Below are positions 6,461 to 12,741 of a stretch of 12,741 nt of DNA, one piece after another (the first letter of the stretch is position 1; every line of letters begins with the position of its first letter). This DNA comes from Bacillota bacterium. GTDB lineage: Bacteria > Bacillota > Clostridia > Lachnospirales > Lachnospiraceae. Below the pieces are notes generated by a model. The model ran no database searches. It had not been told where the DNA came from and was given only the letters and a program-made list of their open reading frames with translations. The position numbers and the translations under genes are program-made. The stretch is from assembly GCA_023410575.1 (NCBI GenBank), contig JAEYPP010000021.1, positions 1 to 12,741 on the forward strand, in the 5' to 3' direction.

Positions 6461-7402
6461 TTACGTAAATACGAATGTTTGCGCAATTAAAATAATGATT
6501 GGGATACTTATTATGCTAAATATTGTACAAATTGTAAAGATATTCGAAGCTCGTTCCACATCCTGTTTATAGTTACTAGCGAATAACATTGCTGATGAAG
6601 CTGTTGGGCATGCTGTCGCAATTAGTATTATCATTCGCAGTGTGTTATCAAGTGGAATAAATGCAAATATTACTAACACAATCAAAGGAACAATAAAACT
6701 TTTGATTAACGTTACATAATATATTCTCAACTTCTTTATCGAAGCTAATAAATTACTTTGTGCAATATACACACCAGAAACAATCATTGCCAACGGTGTA
6801 TTCATACTTGCTATATACTCTGTTGCTTTTGCAATTGGTTGAGGTAACTTTATATTCAGTAAATACATCGTTAACCCAATTGCGATACAAATCATCGTTG
6901 GAGAAACAAGAGACCTTATAACTTGACGAACCGTTCTTTTTTCTCCACTACGGTTTTTCATTAACGTAACTCCATAGGTCCAAAGAATTATGTTGAACAT
7001 CGTTATATATGTATTACAATAAAACACACCAAGTTTTCCAAAGATTGCATAGACGAGTGGAATCCCCATAAATCCACAGTTTGAAAAAATGACGCAAAAT
7101 CTTTCAGTTACAAGCTTCTTCTTATCTGCTCCTATTCGTAACAGATTCGAAATAAGAATTGCAATTAGACTACTTATGAACGATAAGAAAAAACCTAATA
7201 ACATATTTTTCGCTTCGTTTACTTCAAATTCAATCTGATACGAATCGACAATCATTGCTGGTATTACAACCGATAAAACGACACCAGTAAGTTGCTGATT
7301 GGTTTGATTCGAAATAAACTTAATTTTATATAAGATAAAACCAATCATAATCAATAAAAACATAATAAAAACTTGATTTACTAAAATTTTTGCATATTCC
7401 AT
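6461..7402 (-). CDS. AEC-family (auxin efflux carrier-like) permease
   Basis: A 313-residue integral membrane protein with about ten hydrophobic segments, of the AEC/membrane transport protein family (COG0679). The N-terminal segment MFLLIMIGFILYKIKFI is typical, as is the central GFMGIPLVYAIFG near 112-124; the C-terminal half contains ATACPTASSAMLFASNY, a family signature. Bacterial members are proposed to export or exchange organic anions such as malate or malonate; the substrate here is unknown. The start is supported by GGAG 7-8 bases upstream. It follows the MATE gene by 24 bp on the same strand, which indicates one transcript. The palindromic element beyond its stop is the probable terminator. 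Confidence 0.88.
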   Translation of the reverse strand: MEYAKILVNQVFIMFLLIMIGFILYKIKFISNQTNQQLTGVVLSVVIPAMIVDSYQIEFEVNEAKNMLLGFFLSFISSLIAILISNLLRIGADKKKLVTERFCVIFSNCGFMGIPLVYAIFGKLGVFYCNTYITMFNIILWTYGVTLMKNRSGEKRTVRQVIRSLVSPTMICIAIGLTMYLLNIKLPQPIAKATEYIASMNTPLAMIVSGVYIAQSNLLASIKKLRIYYVTLIKSFIVPLIVLVIFAFIPLDNTLRMIILIATACPTASSAMLFASNYKQDVERASNIFTICTIFSIISIPIIILIAQTFVFT

Positions 7403-7426
7403 GTCGATACTCCTTGATCTCTATTT

Positions 7427-8755
7427 TTATCTCATAAATGCATTCCGTTTCCATCGATCTGACGCAAATCGAACTATGAATAAAACTGCACGGAATACCC
7501 AGTCAATTGTCATGGCAACCCAAACTCCAAATACACCAAGTTGAAACGTTTTTGCTAGTAAAAAGCTTAAGATTACACGAAACAGCCACATAGAGGTAAT
7601 AGAAGTGAGCATCGTAAATTTCACATCGTTCGCTGCTCGTAATGCATTAGGTAGAGAAAACGCCAATGGCCAGATTAGTATACTGCAAACACAATGATAG
7701 AGCAACAACTTTGTCGCTAATTCTTGGGTTTTTGCTTGTAGTTGAAACATACCAACGATGTTTGGCATTAACAAAATCATAAACAAGTTTAAAAGAAGCA
7801 TTGATCCATATGCCATAAAGAGTAATTTTTTTGTATACTTCTTAGCCTGTCCTAACTCACCTGCCCCAACACACTGACCAACTACCGTAATCATAGCTAA
7901 TCCAATCGCATTACCAGGAATACAATTAAAGCTAGCGACTGTATTGCCAACTGCATTTGCTGTGATACTAATCGTACCAAATGACGCCACAAGTCCACTC
8001 ACTAATATCTTACCAAATTGAAACATACTATTTTCTAATCCATTTGGAACTCCAATTCGCAATATTCTCTGAATCATCTTTGGATGATAACCCAATCTAA
8101 GATGAGAGTCAATTCCGACTTCATACTTCCTTTGCATCAGCATTCCAATGACAATTACAGCAGCAATAACACGTGAACATAATGTTGAAATACCTGCACC
8201 CTCGACTCCCATGTTAAATACATAAATTAAGATTGCATTACCAACAATATTAATAAGATTCATATAGAAGGATACTTTCATTGATATTTTTGAATTTCCC
8301 ATTGCACGAAATAATGCTGCACCAGCATTATAAAGTGCAATAAATGGATAGGATAAAGAAGATATTAAAAAATATATTTTTGCATTCTTCATAATGAGAG
8401 GATCAACATCACCATAAATTAACTTTAAAATTGCCTCATTCCCAACAAGGGTTATTCCCATAATAATAAGTGAAACTATAGTAACGCACAAAACAAGCTG
8501 GTTACTAGCTATCTTGGCTTTTTCTTTCTCTTTGTGACCAAGATATTGTGCCGTAACAACGGCTCCTCCTGTTGCTAATGCTGAAAATAGACCGATTAGC
8601 AAAATATTAATAGAATCAACGATTGATATTCCAGAAACTGCTTCCTCTCCACGACAGGTAATCATAATCGTATCTGCCATTCCTACAGAAACAGCTAAAA
8701 ATTGTTCAATGACCAGTGGTATGATCAGCTTATGTAAGTCTTTTTTTGTAAACAT
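7427..8755 (-). CDS. MATE-family multidrug/toxin efflux transporter
   Basis: A 442-residue, roughly 12-TM antiporter that exports cationic or aromatic compounds in exchange for Na+ or H+. Two homologous MatE halves are visible. The N-terminal half begins LHKLIIPLVIEQFLAVSVGMADTIM and contains ATGGAVVTAQYLGHKE. The second half begins near RILRIGVPNGLENSMFQFGKILV and contains VGQCVGAGELGQAKKYTKK, the equivalent loop. Length and layout are normal for the family. GGAAGG lies 4-5 bases before the ATG. The substrate is unknown. The gene is first in a two-gene operon with the AEC permease and diverges from the HAD gene. Confidence 0.93.
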   Translation of the reverse strand: MFTKKDLHKLIIPLVIEQFLAVSVGMADTIMITCRGEEAVSGISIVDSINILLIGLFSALATGGAVVTAQYLGHKEKEKAKIASNQLVLCVTIVSLIIMGITLVGNEAILKLIYGDVDPLIMKNAKIYFLISSLSYPFIALYNAGAALFRAMGNSKISMKVSFYMNLINIVGNAILIYVFNMGVEGAGISTLCSRVIAAVIVIGMLMQRKYEVGIDSHLRLGYHPKMIQRILRIGVPNGLENSMFQFGKILVSGLVASFGTISITANAVGNTVASFNCIPGNAIGLAMITVVGQCVGAGELGQAKKYTKKLLFMAYGSMLLLNLFMILLMPNIVGMFQLQAKTQELATKLLLYHCVCSILIWPLAFSLPNALRAANDVKFTMLTSITSMWLFRVILSFLLAKTFQLGVFGVWVAMTIDWVFRAVLFIVRFASDRWKRNAFMR

Positions 8756-8785
8756 AAAACCTTCCTTTTTTCTATTTATCGCACT

Positions 8786-8814
8786 ATTATCTACCGTTTT
8801 ACTGAAAAATTCAA
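8786..8814 (-). promoter_or_regulatory. Promoter of the MATE-AEC operon
   Basis: On the minus strand TTGAAT (8809-8814) and GATAAT (8786-8791) are separated by exactly 17 bp, about 30 bp from the ATG. The -35 hexamer falls at the start of the first 42-bp tandem repeat unit, so whatever binds those repeats could affect this promoter. Confidence 0.6.
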
Positions 8815-8960
8815 GTATTAATTTGCAAACCTATCTTTTTATTGATATAATTTCAAGAGTTAATTTGAAAACCTATCTTTCTATTGAAATAATTTACAGA
8901 TCAAGTTCAAAGACTTATCAATTTAATGAAATAATTTCCATCGTCAACTTGAGAATATAC
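8808..8960. repeat. Imperfect 42-bp tandem repeats in the divergent region
   Basis: Units at 8808-8848 (41 bp), 8849-8890 (42 bp) and 8891-8932 (42 bp), plus a degenerate fourth from 8933, share the layout AATTTCAAG, TTAATTTG, AAACCTATCTTT and ATTGAAAT. Units 1 and 2 are nearly identical; units 3 and 4 have drifted. On the minus strand units 1 and 2 carry a TTGAAAT or TTGAATT -35-like motif, and unit 1 ends in a plus-strand TATAAT (8846-8851). The 42-bp period is four DNA turns and also 14 codons, so a 14-residue repeat appears in one plus frame. This 294-bp region has no other gene. Confidence 0.75.
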
Positions 8961-8974
8961 AAATCTCGCGTCGC

Positions 8975-9002
8975 TTGTAATATGATTTACTCTCATTATA
9001 AT
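8975..9002 (+). promoter_or_regulatory. Candidate promoter of the HAD phosphatase gene
   Basis: TTGTAA (8975-8980) and a perfect TATAAT (8997-9002) are spaced 16 bp apart. They lie immediately after the tandem repeats and about 45 bp before the ATG. Confidence 0.55.
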
Positions 9003-9049
9003 ATGTTTACGGATGCTTGAATGTTCACTTATAGATTACGGAGGAGAAT

Positions 9050-9865
9050 ATGAAACTCATCGCAAGTGATATGGACGGTACGCTGTTACAAAATGACTCA
9101 ATGCAAGTAAGTAACCGTGCGATACATTTAATTCAACAGCTTACACAAAAGGGTTATTTATTTGCTGCTGCTAGCGGACGACAATACCCAAACCTAAAAC
9201 GTCTATTTAAAGAAGCTTCCAAAGATATGGCATTCATCTGTGAAAATGGTGCTGTTGTTTTCTATCAGGATAAGCTTCTTATCCACAATCCAATGGAGCA
9301 CAACTTAGCGCTACAATTATGTCATGATATCTACAATCAAACAGGTTGTGAGGTATTAATCTCAGGGATACAAACCTCCTATCTAAAGCCGAAACATCCA
9401 TCCTTTCTTTATCATATGCGACATACTGTAAAATACGATGTCCAGATTGTCGATAGCTTCGAAGATATTAAAGAGTCTATTATTAAAGTTTCTGTATTTC
9501 AAAAAGAAGGTGTTGTAGAGAATTCAGCCGACTATTTTACAAAAAGATGGGAAGATAAATTTAAATGTACGATTTCAGGTTTTGCTTGGCTAGATTTTGT
9601 AAGTCCAAAGGTAAATAAAGGAGCTAGCCTACTTTCACTTATGGATTTCTTTCAAATACCTAGACATAATACATTCGCCTTTGGTGACAACTATAATGAC
9701 ATCGAAATGCTTCAAACAGTTGAGCATGGTTATATCATGGAGAATGCAGTGGATGAATTAAAACAATTATTCCCTTTGAAAGCTAAGCTTGTAGAGGATG
9801 AATTAGAAAAAATATTATGGAGCTGCCACACTTTGGGCAGTATGAATAAAGATTGCAGTTCATAG
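9050..9865 (+). CDS. Cof-type HAD-superfamily phosphatase
   Basis: A cytoplasmic Mg2+-dependent phosphohydrolase of the Cof/IIB HAD subfamily, which acts on small phosphorylated metabolites such as sugar phosphates or flavin nucleotides; the substrate is not predictable. HAD motif I is DMDGTLL with Asp7 and Asp9, motif II is Ser42 in ASGR, motif III is Lys190 in VNKG, and motif IV is GDNYND at 212-217. The cap domain lies between about 85 and 185. Length 271 is normal. GGAGGAG precedes the ATG. The last 12 or so residues are unusual: from residue 260 the coding DNA matches part of the 183-bp palindrome at 6217-6399, so the native C-terminus may have been replaced by repeat sequence. The core domain ends before this and should be intact. 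Confidence 0.92.
   Translation: MKLIASDMDGTLLQNDSMQVSNRAIHLIQQLTQKGYLFAAASGRQYPNLKRLFKEASKDMAFICENGAVVFYQDKLLIHNPMEHNLALQLCHDIYNQTGCEVLISGIQTSYLKPKHPSFLYHMRHTVKYDVQIVDSFEDIKESIIKVSVFQKEGVVENSADYFTKRWEDKFKCTISGFAWLDFVSPKVNKGASLLSLMDFFQIPRHNTFAFGDNYNDIEMLQTVEHGYIMENAVDELKQLFPLKAKLVEDELEKILWSCHTLGSMNKDCSS
9827..9854 (+). repeat. Partial copy of the 183-bp palindromic element inside the HAD 3' end
   Basis: The 18-bp stretch GGGCAGTATGAATAAAGA occurs here at 9835-9852 and at 6239-6256, just inside the left terminal repeat of the palindrome. The similarity extends to 28 bp with four mismatches. Here it lies within the last codons of the HAD gene, again between convergent genes. Short stems CTGCC/GGCAG (9823-9840) and TATGAA/TTCATA (9841-9864) overlap it and may act as a weak terminator. 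Confidence 0.65.
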
Positions 9866-9867
9866 TA

Positions 9868-10422
9868 TTATAATTTAAAAATGATACCTACTATGGCTGC
9901 GGTAAATAACCAAATGCCAGGATGTAGTTTTTTTAATTGCTTTAATTGTAATAGAAAAAGAACAACGAGACAAATAATCACAACAGGAACATTAACACTT
10001 ACGGCGTTCTCATCTGTTACTAGAACGGAAACACGTAACATATGATAAACTGCAACAGCGATTAATCCTGATACCGCAGGTCGGATTCCATAAAAAATAC
10101 TATTAACAGTACGATTTTGATTAAATTTATCTAAAAATTTTGCAATGATTAGAATAATGGCAAGGCTAGGGAATACTAATGATATGGTTGCAAGGATTGC
10201 ACCTGGTATTCCAGCTGCATGGAATCCTGCAAACGTCGCCATATTAACTCCAAGTGGTCCAGGTGTACTCTCACTAATCGCTACGAAGTCCGTCAATTGT
10301 GTTGCTGTAAACCAATCGTATTTTTCAGCTAAGCTCAATAAAAATGGTAAAGTTGCAGAACCACCACCGATTGCAAATAATCCTATTTTAAAAAACTCAT
10401 AGATTAGGGTTAAATAAATCAT
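9868..10422 (-). CDS. Short-chain chromate transporter subunit (second gene)
   Basis: A 184-residue membrane protein comprising a single CHR domain of the chromate ion transporter family. The N-terminal FAIGGGSATLPFL and the STPGPLGVNMATFAGF motif near residues 51-66 are the family signatures. Short CHR proteins are encoded in pairs and work as heterodimers, as known for the Bacillus subtilis ChrA/ChrB (YwrB/YwrA) pair, exporting chromate and perhaps related anions. Its ATG overlaps the stop of the upstream CHR gene by 4 bp (ATGA), which suggests translational coupling. The 3' end lies 2 bp from the convergent HAD stop. The native substrate in an anaerobe may not be chromate. Confidence 0.9.
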   Translation of the reverse strand: MIYLTLIYEFFKIGLFAIGGGSATLPFLLSLAEKYDWFTATQLTDFVAISESTPGPLGVNMATFAGFHAAGIPGAILATISLVFPSLAIILIIAKFLDKFNQNRTVNSIFYGIRPAVSGLIAVAVYHMLRVSVLVTDENAVSVNVPVVIICLVVLFLLQLKQLKKLHPGIWLFTAAIVGIIFKL

Positions 10423-10970
10423 TCGCGTTTCTCCCCCTTCTTCGCATATTTTTGAATGATGATTCCTAGAATTCCAGAAATGATTACAATAACGGCAGAT
10501 GGTAATTCAAAAAGAAAGCCTGCAAGTATCACTAGAGTAAAAATAATTGCACACCATAAGTCTTCTATGCTCTTTCTTGCAAGTAAAATGACTGTATTAA
10601 TTAATAAAGCGCATACCACTCCTCGAATGCCTGTAAGTGCGCTTGCAACTAGAGGATTATCCATAATATTAGTTAAAATGGTCGCCAAAATCGTGATAAT
10701 AATAACTGAGGGCGTTACAATACCAAGAGTACTTATAATTCCACCAATCATTCCAGCTTTCTTATGACCAATGAACGTTGCAACATTGACTGCTATCACT
10801 CCTGGTGTACACTGTCCTACGGCATAATAATTTAAAATCTCATCTTCTGTTATCCAATTTCTCTTATTCACTAGTTCATGCTTTAACATAGGAAGCATTG
10901 CTAAACCTCCTCCAAACGTCAAAACACCAATTCTTAAAAATGATAAGAATAATTCGAATAATACACTCAT
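10419..10970 (-). CDS. Short-chain chromate transporter subunit (first gene)
   Basis: A 183-residue single-CHR-domain membrane protein that partners the overlapping downstream gene. The N-terminal LTFGGGLAMLPML and the CTPGVIAVNVATFIGH motif near 53-68 correspond to the partner's signatures, and the two sequences are clearly homologous. It has about five to six hydrophobic segments. An AAGGAG sits about 12 bases before the ATG, a longer gap than usual, but the N-terminus matches the family so the start is kept. It is transcribed divergently from dpaA with an 82-bp shared upstream region. Confidence 0.9.
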   Translation of the reverse strand: MSVLFELFLSFLRIGVLTFGGGLAMLPMLKHELVNKRNWITEDEILNYYAVGQCTPGVIAVNVATFIGHKKAGMIGGIISTLGIVTPSVIIITILATILTNIMDNPLVASALTGIRGVVCALLINTVILLARKSIEDLWCAIIFTLVILAGFLFELPSAVIVIISGILGIIIQKYAKKGEKRE

Positions 10971-11021
10971 ATTTTTACGTATACTCCTTTAAAAACTTCC
11001 CGCAACATTTATCCCTTTTCT

Positions 11022-11030
11022 CATATATTA
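11022..11030 (+). promoter_or_regulatory. Possible sporulation-sigma -10 element upstream of dpaA
   Basis: CATATATTA matches the sigma-K -10 pattern CATAnnnTA and lies 22 bp before the dpaA ATG. An AC dinucleotide at 11005-11006 could be the -35 core, but the 15-bp spacing is a little short for sigma-K. A mother-cell sigma factor is expected because dpaAB is expressed in the mother cell in Bacillus. The same bases give a TATAAT on the minus strand (11027-11032) towards the chromate genes, without a good -35. Confidence 0.35.
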
Positions 11031-11052
11031 TAAAAGAAGGAGGTAGCTAACT

Positions 11053-11931
11053 ATGTCTCAGATTAGTAAAATTGTCGTTCTCGGCGGAGATAATAGACAA
11101 TATTATATGGTAGAACAGCTTCATCAGCTTGGTTTTCCAGTTGCTGTTTATGGTCTTGATATGAAGGACTTAAGCAGTGTTATCTATGAAGCAAACTCTA
11201 TCAGAGAAGCCATGTCCTTTGGAAAAATTGTAATTTGTCCAGTTCCATTCTCAAAAAGCTGCGAAGATATTTTTTCAAAATCGACTCTTGATGACTTAAC
11301 AGTTGAGAATCTTCTCTCCTATTTAAATGAAGCTCATATCCTTTTTGGAGGTTGTATCCCTAGTAAGGTGAAAGAATTTTGTAATGAAAAAAAAATACCT
11401 TATTATGATCTTATGGGTGATGAATGTGTTACGATTGCAAATGCAGTAGCAACCGCAGAAGGAGCCATTTTAGAAGCGATTAAGCGAAGTCCTCTCACCT
11501 TGCATCAGAATCGAAGCTTAGTATTCGGTTATGGTCGATGTGCTAAAATTCTTGCAGATAAGTTAAAAGGGTTAAGCTCTAAGGTAACGATAACTGTACG
11601 TTCTAAGGAAGCTTTAGCCATGGCTACAGCATATGGTTTTGAGACGATACCAATTGCTGACATAAATAAATATTTAGCAGAGTTCCCATTTATCTTTAAT
11701 ACCATTCCATCCATTATTATGGATGCTGCGAGCTTAAGTTATGTGCAAAAGGATGTAACAATTATTGATATAGCGTCTGCTCCTGGTGGGCTTAATTATG
11801 AATACTGCAACCAGATGCATATCAATGCTTCCTTGTGCCCTGCACTTCCTGGTAAATATTCGCCTAAAACCTCTGCTAAGATTTTAAATGACGTTTTACT
11901 ATCTTATTTAAACAGCCTTATCTCCTCGTAA
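11053..11931 (+). CDS. dpaA: Dipicolinate synthase subunit A
   Basis: With DpaB it converts 4-hydroxy-tetrahydrodipicolinate, a lysine-pathway intermediate, to dipicolinic acid (DPA), the Ca2+-chelating solute of the spore core. The 292 residues are near the Bacillus subtilis SpoVFA length. The N-terminal domain starts IVVLGGDNRQYYMVEQL at 7-23. A second, NAD(P)-binding Rossmann domain begins near 156 with LVFGYGRCAKILADKL, and FNTIPS lies at 215-220. AGGAGG lies 9 bases before the ATG. dpaB follows after 22 bp. Some cluster I clostridia lack DpaAB and use an EtfA-type protein instead, so its presence here is informative for lineage and spore physiology. Confidence 0.94.
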   Translation: MSQISKIVVLGGDNRQYYMVEQLHQLGFPVAVYGLDMKDLSSVIYEANSIREAMSFGKIVICPVPFSKSCEDIFSKSTLDDLTVENLLSYLNEAHILFGGCIPSKVKEFCNEKKIPYYDLMGDECVTIANAVATAEGAILEAIKRSPLTLHQNRSLVFGYGRCAKILADKLKGLSSKVTITVRSKEALAMATAYGFETIPIADINKYLAEFPFIFNTIPSIIMDAASLSYVQKDVTIIDIASAPGGLNYEYCNQMHINASLCPALPGKYSPKTSAKILNDVLLSYLNSLISS

Positions 11932-11953
11932 TGCCAGGAAAGAAAGTGATTTT

Positions 11954-12550
11954 ATGCAATTAAATGGTCGAACGGTTGGAGTAGCCTTAACAGGCTCCTT
12001 CTGTACGTATGCTAATATTATAAAACAGATTGAAAATCTAGTAAAAGAACAAGCAAATGTCATCCCAATCTTTTCTTATCATGCACAAACAATAAACTCC
12101 AGATTTGGTAAAGCAGCAGACTTTATAGATCAAATCCAAGCAATTACAGGCAATGCACCAATAAAAACGATAGAAGATGCCGAACCACTTGGCCCTAAAA
12201 GTAAACTTGATATCTTAATTATTGCACCATGTACTGGTAATACAATGGCTAAGCTTGCTTATGGCATTACAGATACTCCTGTTCTTATGGCGGCGAAAGG
12301 ACATTTGAGAAATCAAAAACCACTTGTGATATCCCTGGCAACGAATGATGCACTTGGTTTTAATTTTAAAAATGTAGGGATGCTGTATCCTAATAAGAAT
12401 ATTTATTTTGTACCATTTGGTCAGGATGATTATAAGAAAAAGCCAAATTCTATGATAGCAAATACTGAACTAATCATTCCGACTTTAGTAGCAGCTTTAG
12501 ATGGAGTACAACTGCAGCCTGTCATAACTGTAGTTCCTGAACTAAAATAA
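11954..12550 (+). CDS. dpaB: Dipicolinate synthase subunit B (flavoprotein)
   Basis: The flavoprotein-fold partner of DpaA in dipicolinate synthesis in the mother cell. It is 198 residues long, matching SpoVFB. VGVALTGSFCTY at 8-19 is the FMN-binding flavoprotein start. IIAPCTGNTMAKLAYGITD at 89-107 and LMAAKGHLRNQKPLVI at 111-126 are family signatures shared with the HFCD/UbiX-like flavoprotein fold. The ribosome binding site is weak (AGGAAAG about 11 bases upstream), so translation may depend on ribosomes finishing dpaA. A TAATG at the dpaA stop starts a frame of only ten codons and is not the dpaB start. Confidence 0.94.
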   Translation: MQLNGRTVGVALTGSFCTYANIIKQIENLVKEQANVIPIFSYHAQTINSRFGKAADFIDQIQAITGNAPIKTIEDAEPLGPKSKLDILIIAPCTGNTMAKLAYGITDTPVLMAAKGHLRNQKPLVISLATNDALGFNFKNVGMLYPNKNIYFVPFGQDDYKKKPNSMIANTELIIPTLVAALDGVQLQPVITVVPELK

Positions 12551-12575
12551 TCTTTAAGCCAGTCAATGCCATAAG

Positions 12576-12596
12576 AGCGTTCTTCCTTAGGACGCT
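12576..12596 (+). terminator. Probable terminator hairpin after dpaB
   Basis: AGCGTTC (12576-12582) and GGACGCT (12590-12596) form a 7-bp stem with one G-T pair and a 7-nt loop, followed by only a short T tract. It lies 25 bp after the dpaB stop. The weak T run makes it a modest terminator. Confidence 0.5.
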
Positions 12597-12600
12597 TTGC

Positions 12601-12741
12601 TATGTGATCACACATAATCAGCACCACCAGTGTGAACTGGTGGTTTGCTCTGCCCCTGTAAGGGGCTATTGCCGGCATGGGCCTCAAAGGCCCTTCGAAA
12701 GTAAAAGCCTCAACCGCACCACTTTCTCTGGCTAACCCTTA
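12601..12741. mobile_element. Consecutive hairpins at the right edge, IS200/IS605-like end (tentative)
   Basis: Five stems follow one another: TATGTG/CACATA (12601-12616), ACCACCAG/CTGGTGGT (12623-12644), GCCCCT/AGGGGC (12652-12666), GGGCCT/AGGCCC (12679-12693) and GAAAGT/ACTTTC (12697-12726). The region has a higher G+C content than the rest of the window and no ORF. Serial subterminal hairpins and structured leaders are known for IS200/IS605-family elements, so this may be the leader of such an element whose transposase lies beyond the edge. A structured non-coding RNA is the alternative. No transposase is visible, so the class is an inference. Confidence 0.35.

Noticed and set aside
8709..9020. 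A 103-codon plus-strand ORF across the divergent region with a 14-residue internal repeat
   Set aside because: It starts inside the MATE gene on the opposite strand, has no ribosome binding site, and its repetitive look is fully explained by the 42-bp DNA repeats. It is kept as a repeat feature only.
11930..11962. TAATG overlap at the dpaA stop as an alternative dpaB start
   Set aside because: That frame meets a stop after ten codons and does not lead into the DpaB sequence.
12601..12616. TATGTGATCACACATA as a CRP-type operator
   Set aside because: The half-site spacing does not fit the TGTGA-N6-TCACA pattern, CRP control is not expected in this group, and the site lies after dpaB among other hairpins.
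12430..12687. An 85-codon minus-strand ORF over the end of dpaB and the hairpin region
   Set aside because: It is antisense to dpaB in its C-terminal half and is built from hairpin sequence in the rest; there is no domain and no ribosome binding site.

Overview
The window is low in G+C and carries a complete dipicolinate synthase pair (dpaA, dpaB), so it comes from an endospore-forming Firmicute. The cytoplasmic plant-sugar hydrolases, the Cys-rich DUF6171-like protein and the general gene style suggest a plant-polysaccharide-degrading Lachnospiraceae, with Lachnoclostridium (Clostridium) phytofermentans-like bacteria as my best guess. That placement is an inference from gene content only.

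Layout. Positions 1-167 hold a hairpin, a leftward promoter-like sequence and a possible 36-codon ORF; they look like the edge or remnant of a small mobile or repeat element. From 4196 down to about 161 on the minus strand lies an arabinoside operon. It has a good promoter, then araD (L-ribulose-5-phosphate 4-epimerase), a GH27 glycosidase, a GH51 alpha-L-arabinofuranosidase and a small Cys-rich protein, and it ends in an intrinsic terminator at 161-200. The GH27 enzyme has an active-site substitution that points to beta-L-arabinopyranosidase rather than alpha-galactosidase activity. The operon would then release both furanose and pyranose forms of L-arabinose in the cytoplasm and feed them into the AraD step. 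Upstream of it, also on the minus strand, is a separately transcribed ion-transporter-superfamily (SLC13/ArsB-like) permease.

At 5665-6189 a cyclophilin is transcribed rightward. It converges on a leftward MATE-AEC transporter pair (8755 to 6461). Between the convergent genes sits a 183-bp near-perfect palindrome (6217-6399), a MITE-like element or bidirectional terminator. The divergent region 8756-9049 between MATE and a Cof-type HAD phosphatase contains three to four imperfect 42-bp tandem repeats and promoters for both directions. The HAD gene converges, with a 2-bp gap, on a two-gene short-chain chromate transporter operon (10970 to 9868). Its last codons match part of the 183-bp palindrome.

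Divergently from the chromate genes, dpaA-dpaB (11053-12550) run rightward with a possible sporulation-sigma -10 element. They are followed by a weak terminator hairpin and then by a more G+C-rich stretch of consecutive hairpins running off the right edge. One of these hairpins matches a hairpin at the left edge (83-101), and together they suggest IS200/IS605-like or other repeat elements at both ends of the window. No tRNA, rRNA, CRISPR array, phage gene or recognisable defence system is present.
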